DNA of 64,000 bases from Hydrogenophaga sp. (GTDB taxonomy: Bacteria > Pseudomonadota > Gammaproteobacteria > Burkholderiales > Burkholderiaceae_C). The notes under the pieces are model-generated. The model saw only the letters and a program-made list of their open reading frames with translations. It searched no databases and was not told the DNA's origin. The stretch is taken from NCBI GenBank assembly GCA_011391495.1, contig JAABQK010000001.1, forward strand, positions 186,001 through 250,000, written 5' to 3'. The stretch's first letter is position 1. Each line of letters begins with the position of its first letter. This document shows positions 11,101-17,755 of this stretch, piece by piece. The position numbers were made by a program, and so were the translations under genes.

Positions 11101-11956
11101 ATTGGCGAACGTCATCACCGGCGGTGCCGGCAACGACACCTTGAACGGTGCCGAAGGCGCCGACACCCTGACCGGTGGCCTCGGCAACGACACCTATGTG
11201 GTGGACGACGTGGGGGATGTGGTGGTGGAGGGCGCGGCAGCGGGGACCGACCTTGTGCGCACCACGCTCAACACCTACACGCTGGGCGGTGATGTCGAGA
11301 ACCTGACCTTCATCGGCACGGGGGACTTCACCGGCACCGGCAACGACCTGGCGAACACACTGACCGGCGCGGCCGGCAACGACATCCTGGACGGCGGCAT
11401 AGGAGCCGACCGACTGGTGGGCGGCCTGGGTAACGACACCTACCACGTGGACCATGCCGCCGATGTGATCGTCGAGGCCGGTGCCGGCGTGGATACCGTG
11501 CTCTCGACCAGCGCCACCTTCACACTGGCGGCGAACGTGGAGAACCTGAATCACGTCGGTGGCAACGGGACCGTGGTCACGGGCAACACCCTGGCCAACC
11601 ACATCCAGGGCGGGGTTGGCAGCGACTACCTCGATGGCGGTGCCGGCAACGACACCCTGGAGGGTGGTGCCGGCGATGACACCCTGGTGGGCGGCACGGG
11701 CAACGACATCCTGGTGTTCGGCGCGGGTTTCGGCAACGACTCCGTGCTCGGGTTCGATGCCATCGCCACCGGAGGGCAGGATTTCCTCAACCTCGTCGCG
11801 CTCGGCATCACCGCGGCCGACTTCGGCAGCCGGGTGAGCATCACGGCTGAGCCGGACTTCTCGACGCTGGTCACCATCGACGGCGCCGACAGCATCCGGC
11901 TGGTGGGGATCCCCGATGCCACCAGCGTGACGATCGCTGACTTCCAGCTGGCGTGA
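5111..11956 (+). CDS. Secreted animal-type heme peroxidase with RTX calcium-binding repeats (2281 aa)
   Basis: Giant exported protein. Residues about 100-760 form a peroxidase-cyclooxygenase superfamily domain: FGQFFDHGLD with distal His207 and Asp206, GDGRGNEN with catalytic Arg474 and Glu477, HNRL, WDGERLFQ, and YRFGH with proximal His596. Asp206 and Glu477 match the residues that form heme ester bonds in myeloperoxidase. The Ca ligand that follows the distal His in myeloperoxidase is Gly208 here. An EF-hand-like loop (DVDLNSDGVIDTAEA) is inserted before Arg474. From about residue 935 come GGxGxDxxx RTX blocks, then nine long repeats from about 1430 to 2190, and a C-terminus ending TIADFQLA that fits an uncleaved type I secretion signal. 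ATG 5111 is chosen because AGGAGA lies 6-11 bases upstream; an upstream in-frame ATG at 5030 lacks this. Secretion genes follow directly. It likely makes oxidants or crosslinks outside the cell. Confidence 0.9.
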   Translation: MATQPSNFTVTLGDLEKILEEIKIAEQHATTGVLANLDGTPISPLLPSGLRTVDGSYNSLLTGQELLGAADQVMPRMLEPEFLNDADGDQMILGPGAPIITNTDYATHTSVADADPRIISNLISDQTLGNLSAVLKALELAGSADPFADASQIMAVTDPAARLALAESMGLDISANGSVTIENLSPDIGLSPSFNGWMTLFGQFFDHGLDLIPKSGNGTVYIPLQPDDPLYVEGGPNFMALTRAATVTTAGADGILGTADDQTHETINTTTPFVDQNQTYTSHASHQVFLREYMSHPLTGATIATGHLIDGANGGIANWAEVKAQAIAMLGIELNDFDVHNVPLLRTDPYGKFIPDPVTGYAQVIVGVGLDGVANTDDDLVVSGTPGAPVSPSAVGALRTGHAFLDDIAHHAAPGFYDHDGDPATAKIAQVADTDVDLNSDGVIDTAEATRDDHLASTYDNELLDRHYITGDGRGNENIGLTAVHTVFHAEHNRLVEDYKVTILGSNDLNTINEWLLVDVATLPASQAEIDALVWDGERLFQAGRFVTEMEYQHLVFEEFARKVQPAIDPFVFSASPDLDPAIVAEFAHVVYRFGHSMLRETVDRLDINNQVVDADPLTADAQQIGLIQAFLNPVEFDQDGAVTAEVAAGQIIRGMTRQVGNEIDEFITDALRNNLVGLPLDLGALNIARGRDTGVPSLNHARAQFFEATGDSRLTPYTSWVDFSIHMKNPMSVINFIAAYGTHESITTAVTLDEKRDAAMLLVTGGTGAPADRLDYLNSDGDWTGIETGLNLVDFWIGGLAEEKQEFGGMLGATFNFVFETQLENLQNGDRFYYLSRTQGMNLLNQLEANSFSAIVMRNTDLGETGQGHLPGLIFDTPNAILEVVQSAQIGDDPSWGNPILDILKPLFIRTGFNAADGNYHFLQYNGADHIVLGGSELSDTLIGGLGIDTLWGDGGNDRLDGGYEADKVYGGNGDDIITNLGGDDFLFGDDGNDVISMGSGLVLGFGGRGNDFVMTGPDAQEVFAGEGDDFVIGNSGGDLLMGNEGNDWMEGGEGFDTLAGENSELFFNSPIIGHDVLNGQGNDTDYDGESGDDIMFQGPGIQRSNGMAGFDWAIHKGDPNGANSDLGIPIFVNQTDLILRDRFDLVEGLSGWNHDDVLTGREIITGAANGGGAAVFDGGDRLESFSNALLQSSVDRIENFNLLVAHLDRVDMTWAGETHTVVVMDPATVLPGGFVDDSPSDILLGGGGSDRIFGKAGNDIIDGDAWMNVKVRVTPVAGQTWATFEIDSLNEIRSRMLSGEINPGQLEIVRRIEWTNAGTDVDTAVFRGLLTDYDIIENDDGSVTVIHAVANPLFDDGTDRLFNIERMEFADQTVELNTTITGTAASETLTGTILADQIFGLGGNDILVGLSGNDLLDGGTGTDNMIGGTGNDTYVVDNALDQVTENVDEGSDNVRTTLASYTLGDNVENLAKINAGNFIGTGNALGNTLIGNVGNDTLNGLEGADTMMGGLGNDTYVVDNVGDVVIEAPTAGTDHVRTTLDGYTLTDNVENLTYFGAGAFAGSGNALANTLTGGGLNDVLDGGAGVDRLVGLAGDDTYHVDVAGDVIVEAAGAGIDTVLSTSPSYTMAVNVENLIHVGDTVTTVTGNTLANNIQGGVRSDTLNGGAGNDTLVGNAGNDTLDGGSGTDTMTGGVGDDTYVVDNALDTVTEAAGEGTDTVRTTLASYTLGANVENLVKANVGTFSGFGNGLANNLTGNAGTDTLDGGLGADTMVGGLGNDTYVVDDLGDVVVEAAGEGTDTVRTTLGAYTLLGTELEHLTHIGAGDFVGSGNAFANTLTGAAGNDVLDGGTGIDRLVGLAGDDTYHVDEAGDVVVEAGAAGNDTVIATSASYTLSVNVENLVFAGVGNFTGIGNTLANSLTGGIGNDDLNGGTGNDTMTGGAGDDTYHVNAIGDVIIEVAGEGTDTVLSTSASYTLADNVENLSYAGAGNFAGTGNALANVITGGAGNDTLNGAEGADTLTGGLGNDTYVVDDVGDVVVEGAAAGTDLVRTTLNTYTLGGDVENLTFIGTGDFTGTGNDLANTLTGAAGNDILDGGIGADRLVGGLGNDTYHVDHAADVIVEAGAGVDTVLSTSATFTLAANVENLNHVGGNGTVVTGNTLANHIQGGVGSDYLDGGAGNDTLEGGAGDDTLVGGTGNDILVFGAGFGNDSVLGFDAIATGGQDFLNLVALGITAADFGSRVSITAEPDFSTLVTIDGADSIRLVGIPDATSVTIADFQLA
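9410..11680 (+). repeat. Nine tandem 82-residue repeats inside the peroxidase RTX tail
   Basis: The motif NDTY(V/H)VD recurs with its Asp codon at 9410, 9656, 9902, 10202, 10448, 10697, 10943, 11189 and 11435. Spacing is 246 bases (82 residues) in six of eight intervals, 249 in one, and 300 in the third, where extra RTX nonapeptides are inserted. Each unit reads DTYxVD..GDxVxE..G.D.V.T...YTL..NVENL...G.F.G.GN.LAN.LTG followed by one or two GGxGxD turns. This is the pattern of calcium-binding secreted adhesin or hemolysin-like proteins. Confidence 0.9.
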
Positions 11957-11964
11957 AGCCCACC

Positions 11965-12003
11965 CCGAACGGCCCCGTTCCTGTTGCAGGCGGGGCCGTT
12001 CGG
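11965..12003 (+). terminator. Strong stem-loop between peroxidase and exporter genes
   Basis: A perfect 13-base stem (CCGAACGGCCCCG at 11965-11977 with its complement at 11991-12003) encloses a 13-base loop, which itself contains CCTG/CAGG. There is no U-run afterwards, so it may be a leaky terminator or a 3' stabiliser that sets the ratio of the abundant peroxidase mRNA to the downstream secretion genes. Confidence 0.6.
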
Positions 12004-12120
12004 CCAATGAGATTCCGGCCTTTCATCCTGCAGTTCCCGCTCAAAGGTGCGAATCGGGTGCAGAATGCCGTGTAACAGACTTGTAACACTTTGGTATGCT
12101 GTCTGGGAGGGTGGTCTGCG

Positions 12121-13947
12121 ATGCAATCACGAGTCAATGCCCAGGCCAGGGTGCCGGCGTCACTGTGGTCCGGCCTGAAGCTGCCGGACAACGAGATCGG
12201 GCAAGCCCTGGCGGGGTTCCGGTCGGCCTTTCGCAACGTCGGCATCTTCAGCGCCATCATCAACCTGCTGATGCTGGTGCCCTCGCTCTACATGCTGCAG
12301 GTCTACGACCGCGTGCTGGCCAGCCGCAACGAAACCACGCTGCTGATGCTCACGCTCATGGTGGTGGGCGCCTACCTGCTCATGAACGGCCTGGAGTTCG
12401 TGCGCAGCTTTGTGCTGATCCGTGTCGGCGCCCAGTTCGACATGAAACTCAACCGGCGGGTGTACACCGCTTCGTTCGAACAGAACCTCCAGCGCACCGG
12501 GGGCAACGCGGGCCAGGCGCTGCAGGACCTGAGCACGATCCGCCAGTTCCTCACCGGCAATGCCCTGTTCGCCTTTTTTGACGCACCCTGGTTCCCACTC
12601 TACCTGATCGTCATTTTCCTGTTCGACTGGGTGCTGGGGGTGTTCGCCGTTGTCGGCACGGTCATCCTGGTGGCCCTGGCGGTGGCCAACGAAATGGTGT
12701 CGCGCAAACCCCTGGCCGAAGCCAACGGCATGGCGGTGGTGGCCAACACCCTGGCCACCAACAACCTGCGCAACGCCGAAGTGATCGAGGCCATGGGCAT
12801 GCTGCCCAATCTGATGGCCCGCTGGTTCAAGCTGCATGGCCGTTTCCTCCTGCTGCAGGCCGAGGCGAGTGAAAAAGCGGGCATCGTGACCGCCTCCAGC
12901 AAGTTTGTGCGTCTGTCGCTGCAGTCGCTGATCCTGGGCCTGGGCGCGCTGCTGGCGATGGAAAACCGCATCACCCCCGGCATGATGATCGTGGCCTCCA
13001 TCCTGATGGGCCGCGCGCTCGCGCCGGTCGATCAGCTCATCAACATCTGGAAGGGCTGGTCGGCCACACGCAGCGCCTACCAGCGCCTGAGCGAGCTGCT
13101 GGACAACCATCCGCCGCGTCGCCACGGCATGTCCTTGCCCAAGCCCCAGGGCCATCTGTCGCTGGAGGCGGTGGCGGCGATTCCGCCCGGATCCAAGGTG
13201 CCGGCGCTGCGCAACCTCAGCTTCGCCCTGCCCGCTGGCGAGGCGCTGGGCGTGATCGGTCCGAGCGGATCGGGCAAGTCGACGCTGGCGCGCCTGCTGG
13301 TGGGCGTATGGCCCGCCGCGGCGGGCACGGTGCGGCTCGATGGTGCCGATGTCTACCAGTGGAACAAGGACGAACTCGGGCCGCACGTGGGCTACCTGCC
13401 GCAGGACATCGAACTGTTTGGCGGCACCGTGAGCGAGAACATCGCGCGTTTTGGCGAGGTCGATGCCGAGAAGGTGATCCAGGCCGCGCAACGCGCCGGT
13501 GTGCACGAGATGATCCTGCATTTTCCGCAGGGTTACGACACCCCGCTCGGCGACAGCGGCGCCGGTCTGTCGGGCGGGCAGAAGCAGCGCATCGGGCTGG
13601 CCCGTGCCCTCTACGACGACCCGTCGCTGGTCGTGCTCGACGAACCCAACTCGAACCTGGATGACGTGGGGGAACAGGCCCTGCTGTCTGCCCTGGCCGA
13701 CCTGCGCAAGCGTGGCAAGACCCTGGTGATCATCACCCACCGGACCAATGCCATCGGTATCACGACCCGCTTGCTGTGGCTGCGCGACGGCCTGCCCCAG
13801 CAGTTCGGGCCGACCCAGCAGGTGCTGGCCGAACTCGCTAAAGCCAGCCAGAAGCCAGGCGATCAGCCTGCCGTGTCGGCCCGCAAGACGCCGCCAGCCG
13901 CCCGCCAGTCCGATCCCGACGCCAGCACACCGGCTGCGGTCCAGTGA
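12121..13947 (+). CDS. Type I secretion ABC transporter, permease-ATPase (PrtD/LapB-like, 608 aa)
   Basis: Inner-membrane exporter component of a type I secretion system. An N-terminal transmembrane domain (about residues 35-310, several hydrophobic segments such as [14 protein letters not shown]) is fused to an ABC ATPase: Walker [10 protein letters not shown] with Lys386, signature LSGGQ at 483-487, Walker B VVLDEP with Asp507 and Glu508, and switch His540. It lacks the C39 peptidase domain, as usual for exporters of RTX proteins that keep their C-terminal signal. ATG 12121 follows GGGAGG; a TTG 30 bases upstream is less likely. The substrate is very probably the peroxidase encoded just upstream. 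Confidence 0.92.
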   Translation: MQSRVNAQARVPASLWSGLKLPDNEIGQALAGFRSAFRNVGIFSAIINLLMLVPSLYMLQVYDRVLASRNETTLLMLTLMVVGAYLLMNGLEFVRSFVLIRVGAQFDMKLNRRVYTASFEQNLQRTGGNAGQALQDLSTIRQFLTGNALFAFFDAPWFPLYLIVIFLFDWVLGVFAVVGTVILVALAVANEMVSRKPLAEANGMAVVANTLATNNLRNAEVIEAMGMLPNLMARWFKLHGRFLLLQAEASEKAGIVTASSKFVRLSLQSLILGLGALLAMENRITPGMMIVASILMGRALAPVDQLINIWKGWSATRSAYQRLSELLDNHPPRRHGMSLPKPQGHLSLEAVAAIPPGSKVPALRNLSFALPAGEALGVIGPSGSGKSTLARLLVGVWPAAAGTVRLDGADVYQWNKDELGPHVGYLPQDIELFGGTVSENIARFGEVDAEKVIQAAQRAGVHEMILHFPQGYDTPLGDSGAGLSGGQKQRIGLARALYDDPSLVVLDEPNSNLDDVGEQALLSALADLRKRGKTLVIITHRTNAIGITTRLLWLRDGLPQQFGPTQQVLAELAKASQKPGDQPAVSARKTPPAARQSDPDASTPAAVQ

Positions 13948-13978
13948 ACGCCCCACCCACATGCAGGAGCCCATCGCC

Positions 13979-15325
13979 ATGACCACCAACAACCCTGTGG
14001 TGCTCGACTTCACCCCCGCGCCCGCCGACGAGCACCCGGTCGAGACCGATGCCCGCTCCCACACGCGCCTGGGCTGGTGGATCGTGCTGGCCGGACTGGG
14101 CAGCTTTTTCCTCTGGGCCTTCCTGGCCCCGCTGGACAAGGGCGTGCCCCTGACGGGTACCGTCACCGTGGCAGGCAACAAGAAGGCTGTCCAGCACCTG
14201 ACCGGCGGGACGGTCGAGGCCATCCGGGTCAAGGAAGGTGACACCGTGAAGGCCGGTCAGACCCTGGTGGAGATGAACAGCGTGCAGGCACGGGCCAACG
14301 CCGAGATCACGCGTGTGCAGTACATCACCACCCGAAGCACCGAAGCCCGCCTGCTGGCCGAGCGCGACGGACGGGCGGCCGTGGTTTTTCCGCCTGAAAC
14401 CGTGGCGGCCCAGGCCGACCCGCGTGTGGCCGCCACCATGAACGTGCAACAGCAGCTGTTTGCATCACGCCAGGGGGCGCTGCGCAGCGAGCTCGCTGCG
14501 TTTGATGAAAACGTCGCGGGCATCTTGGCGCACAACGCCGGCCTGGAGCAATCCCGCGAGAGCAAGCAGGAGCAGATCAGGCTGCTCAAAGAGCAGCTCG
14601 ACGGTGTGCGGGACCTGGCGCGTGACGGCTATGTGCCCCGCAACCGCCTGCTGGAGCTGGAACGCAGCCATGCCCAGCTGGCGGCCTCGATGGCGGAAGA
14701 CTTCGGCAACATCGGCCGCGGCCAGCGCCAGATTGCCGAACTCAAGCTCCGCCGCCTGCAGCGGCTGCAGGATTTCCAGAAGGAAGTGCGCACCCAGCTC
14801 GCCGAGGTCCAGAAAGAGGCCGATGCCTTGCGCAACCGGCTCGAAGGTCTCGACTACGAGCTGGCCAACGCCGTGGTCAAGGCACCGGTGGACGGCATGG
14901 TGGCGGAGGTGAACATCTTCACCGAAGGGGGCGTGGTGGCCCCCGGCTTCCGCATGATGGACATCGTGCCCCTGGGTGAGCCTCTGATCGTGGAGGGACA
15001 GATTCCGGTGCACCTGATCGACTCGGTTCACGCCAGCCTGCCGGTCGAGCTGATCTTTTCCGCCTTCAACCAGAACACCACCCCCCACATTCCGGGTGTG
15101 GTCACCCAGGTTTCACCCGACCGCTTGATCGACGAGCAGAGCGGCGTGCCGTACTACCGCATGCGGGCCGAGGTCACGCCCGAAGGGCGCGCGCTCATGA
15201 GCAGCCTTCAGGTGCGGCCCGGCATGCCGGTGGACCTGTTTGTGAAAACCGGGGAACGAACCCTGATGAACTACCTGCTGCGCCCCTTGAATGACAACCT
15301 CAAGATGGCGCTGACCGAGGAATGA
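13979..15325 (+). CDS. HlyD family type I secretion periplasmic adaptor (448 aa)
   Basis: Membrane fusion protein linking the ABC exporter to the outer membrane channel. A single transmembrane segment (residues about 31-51, WWIVLAGLGSFFLWAFLAPL) follows a short cytoplasmic tail; then come a lipoyl-like half (AVQHLTGGTVEAIRVKEGD), a long coiled-coil hairpin rich in Glu, Gln, Arg and Leu (about 100-300), and a beta-barrel region ending in VDLFVKTGERTLMNYLLRPL, typical of the HlyD/PrtE group. ATG 13979 has AGGAG nine bases upstream; the in-frame ATG 13961 would overlap that site. Its stop overlaps the next start by four bases (ATGA). Confidence 0.92.
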   Translation: MTTNNPVVLDFTPAPADEHPVETDARSHTRLGWWIVLAGLGSFFLWAFLAPLDKGVPLTGTVTVAGNKKAVQHLTGGTVEAIRVKEGDTVKAGQTLVEMNSVQARANAEITRVQYITTRSTEARLLAERDGRAAVVFPPETVAAQADPRVAATMNVQQQLFASRQGALRSELAAFDENVAGILAHNAGLEQSRESKQEQIRLLKEQLDGVRDLARDGYVPRNRLLELERSHAQLAASMAEDFGNIGRGQRQIAELKLRRLQRLQDFQKEVRTQLAEVQKEADALRNRLEGLDYELANAVVKAPVDGMVAEVNIFTEGGVVAPGFRMMDIVPLGEPLIVEGQIPVHLIDSVHASLPVELIFSAFNQNTTPHIPGVVTQVSPDRLIDEQSGVPYYRMRAEVTPEGRALMSSLQVRPGMPVDLFVKTGERTLMNYLLRPLNDNLKMALTEE

Positions 15326-16686
15326 GCATGCCGGCCACCATCCTCTCGTGCCGGCCGCGGCAGTGGCTGCGTGTCGGTCTGGCCCTGTGCTGCGGTGTCT
15401 GGCTGCCAGGCGCGCTGGCCGGTGTCATGGGCGTGATGCAGGCCTACCAGGCTGCGCTGTTGAACGATCCCCTGTACCGCTCGGCGCTGGCCGAGCGCGA
15501 GGCCGGGCAGGAATTCCAGCACCTGGGCCGCGCGCAGTTGCTGCCGACGGTCTCTGCCGTCTACGCCACCAGCCGCAACCTGGCCGATGTGACAGACGCC
15601 CGGGGAACGTCGGAAAGCCGGCACTACACCAGCGTAAACGGCAGCCTGCAGTTGCGCCAGCCCCTGATCCATCTGGAGGGCCGGGCCGCCTACCGGCAGG
15701 GACTGGCCCGCACCGCAGGCAGCGAGGCGCTGTTCAGCGCACGCAGGCAGGAGCTCATCGTGCGCCTGTTCGACACCTACGCGGCGGCGCTCTACACGCA
15801 GGAAGAGCTTCGGCTGGCCCAGGCCCAGCTGGACGCGCTGGACGAGCAGTTGAGGGCCAACGAACAGCTGCTGGCGAAAGGCGAGGGCACCCGCACGGAT
15901 GTGCTGGAAACCCGGGCCAAGCGCGCCATCGCCCAGGCACAGCTGATCGAGGCCCAGGACAACCAGCAGCATGCCCGCAACCGGCTAGCGGCCATGACCG
16001 GCACGCCGGTGGACCGACTCGGCCGGCTGGTCGATGAATTCGATGGGGCCCGGACCCAGACCCCGTCGCTCGAGGAATGGCGTGCGCTGGCCCTGCAGAA
16101 CAACGGGCTTCTGCTGAGCCTTGCGCGTGAGGTGGAGGCCGCACGGGAAGAAATCAACCGGGTGAACAGCGGTCATTACCCGCGCCTGGACTTGCTGGCG
16201 AGCACCGGGCGCAGCGAGTCCGACACCGTGACCACCTACCGCCAGACCTCGCGCACGACCAGCCTGGGCGTGCAACTCAACGTGCCGCTGTACGCCGGTG
16301 GCGCCGTATCGTCACAAACCCGGCAGGCCACGGCACGTCTGGCCCAGGCGCAGGCCGAGCTGGATGCGAAGACCAGCGAAACCCTGGTTGATCTGCACAA
16401 ACAGTTCCACCTGCAGCAAAGCAGCGGACTGCGCATCCAGGCGCTGCTCAAGGCCGTGGAGGCTGGCCGGGTGCTGATCGAAGCGACGCAAAAAAGCGTG
16501 CGGGGCGGCGAGCGAACCAACCTCGATGTGCTGACCGCCCGTGAGAGGCTGTCGGCATCCGAGCGCGATCTGCTCAAGGCCCGCCACACCTACCTGCTGG
16601 CGGGGCTGCGTCTGCGCAGCCAGGCCGGCGTGCTGGAGGAGTCGGATCTGGGTCGTGTGGCCAATCTGTTCGAGGCATCGTCCTAG
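15322..16686 (+). CDS. TolC family outer membrane protein of the type I system (454 aa)
   Basis: Outer membrane channel component. A signal peptide is seen at residues 1-33 (hydrophobic VGLALCCGVWLPGALA, cleavage likely after ALA). The mature part carries two TolC repeats: AYQAALLNDPLYRSALAERE at the start, and LNVPLYAGGAVSSQTRQA in the second half, the usual place for this motif. The length fits TolC homologues. The ATG overlaps the adaptor stop. A dedicated TolC inside the operon means the exporter need not borrow a housekeeping one. Confidence 0.92.
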   Translation: MSMPATILSCRPRQWLRVGLALCCGVWLPGALAGVMGVMQAYQAALLNDPLYRSALAEREAGQEFQHLGRAQLLPTVSAVYATSRNLADVTDARGTSESRHYTSVNGSLQLRQPLIHLEGRAAYRQGLARTAGSEALFSARRQELIVRLFDTYAAALYTQEELRLAQAQLDALDEQLRANEQLLAKGEGTRTDVLETRAKRAIAQAQLIEAQDNQQHARNRLAAMTGTPVDRLGRLVDEFDGARTQTPSLEEWRALALQNNGLLLSLAREVEAAREEINRVNSGHYPRLDLLASTGRSESDTVTTYRQTSRTTSLGVQLNVPLYAGGAVSSQTRQATARLAQAQAELDAKTSETLVDLHKQFHLQQSSGLRIQALLKAVEAGRVLIEATQKSVRGGERTNLDVLTARERLSASERDLLKARHTYLLAGLRLRSQAGVLEESDLGRVANLFEASS

Positions 16687-16741
16687 CGGTCCGGAAGTGG
16701 CACCGCCGACGGGGAAAAGGCAGGCTGCTCCGGGAAGTCAT

Positions 16742-16763
16742 CACTTAAGTGGTAATAAACCAC
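16742..16763. promoter_or_regulatory. Nested inverted repeats upstream of the response regulator
   Basis: The palindrome CACTTAAGTG (16742-16751) overlaps a second inverted repeat GTGGT-AATAA-ACCAC (16749-16763), followed by a T-rich stretch. The surrounding 16735-16835 is notably AT-rich. It could be a regulator-binding site or part of a terminator after the TolC gene. Function is inferred only from symmetry and position. Confidence 0.4.
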
Positions 16764-16919
16764 CTTCTTTTTGTAAGCAACGATAGCCAATAGTCTCATT
16801 TTGTTATACCTTCCTTAAAAGATTTTTTGTTAACCGGCGAGATGAATCGTGAATGTCCCTTTGGCGACAAACATGACCAAACGCAGCGTATTTCGGGGTG
16901 GAGTGTTCGAGGAGGACTC

Positions 16920-17708
16920 ATGAAAAGCGGACCCCTGTTTGGCAGCACGCTGTCCAGCGCGCTGGGTACCCGGCAACCCGGTGCGCATGCACCGGAATCG
17001 AGGAGCTTCTCGCCTTCCATGTGGCCGGATTTCCTCAACAGCGAGCCGGGTCGCCCCGTTCGCGTCATCCTGATCGACGACGACCCGCACATCTGCCGGG
17101 TGATGGCCGGCGAGATGGTGTCCGACATGCGGATCGATCTGGTCGGACAGGCCAACAGCCTGCGCGATGGCCGCCGGCTCATCTCCATGTGCGAATTCGA
17201 CGTGCTGGTCGTCGACCTCAACCTGGGCGATGGCTCCGGCTTTGACCTGATCGAGCACACCAAACGTGTCCGGCCCCAGGCCGAGATCATCGTGGTCTCC
17301 ATCATGGACGACGAACAACGCGCCATCCATGCCTTCGAGCTCGGTGCCACGGGCTACCTGGTCAAGAACTCCTGGTTCGGCAGTTTCACCCAGGCGGTGC
17401 TGCAGGTCTTCAATGGCGGCGCCTCGATCACGCCGAACCTCGCGCGTCGCCTGCTCCAGAAACTCGAACGCCCGCCCTCGCAATTGGTGGCACAGGACAA
17501 AGGCGATCCACCGCACCACGGCCTGTCGGAGCGGGAGCGCGAGGTGCTCAGGCTGGTTGCCGTCGGGCACACCAGTTGCGAAATCGCAGACAAGCTGTCG
17601 CTGAGCGTGCAGACCGTCAACACCCATATCCGGAACATCTACCGCAAGCTGCACGTGAACTCGCGCGCGCAGGCGGTCAACCTGGCAGCCCATCAGCGTC
17701 TGCTGTGA
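16920..17708 (+). CDS. NarL/FixJ-type response regulator with LuxR DNA-binding domain (262 aa)
   Basis: Two-component transcription factor. A CheY-like receiver domain (about residues 45-165) has the acidic pair IDDDPH, the phosphoacceptor Asp99 in VVDLNL, and a conserved Lys in LVKNSW. A LuxR helix-turn-helix (about 202-255, LSEREREVLRLVAVGH through VNTHIRNIYRKL) follows. ATG 16920 is chosen because GAGGAGGA lies just upstream; the frame is open 31 codons further but has no comparable site. The histidine kinase gene follows within 50 bases. Adjacent to the peroxidase secretion operon, it may control it. Confidence 0.88.
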   Translation: MKSGPLFGSTLSSALGTRQPGAHAPESRSFSPSMWPDFLNSEPGRPVRVILIDDDPHICRVMAGEMVSDMRIDLVGQANSLRDGRRLISMCEFDVLVVDLNLGDGSGFDLIEHTKRVRPQAEIIVVSIMDDEQRAIHAFELGATGYLVKNSWFGSFTQAVLQVFNGGASITPNLARRLLQKLERPPSQLVAQDKGDPPHHGLSEREREVLRLVAVGHTSCEIADKLSLSVQTVNTHIRNIYRKLHVNSRAQAVNLAAHQRLL

Positions 17709-17755
17709 ACACCAGCCGTGGCGCCGGCTCCTGAGTTCGCTCGACAGGGTCTGGC

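Noticed and set aside
9410-11680. Regular DNA repeats that could be taken for a CRISPR or satellite array
   Set aside because: Units are in frame, coding and 246 bases long with no short identical repeats and unique spacers; they are protein repeats.
8564-12007. 1147-codon open frame on the minus strand across the RTX region
   Set aside because: It is the antisense of a repetitive GC-rich gene; its product is a His/Val/Gly-rich shadow without known motifs, while the plus strand encodes a clear peroxidase-RTX protein.
12160-14244. 694-codon minus-strand frame over the ABC exporter gene
   Set aside because: No recognisable domain, and the opposite strand carries all ABC transporter motifs in order.
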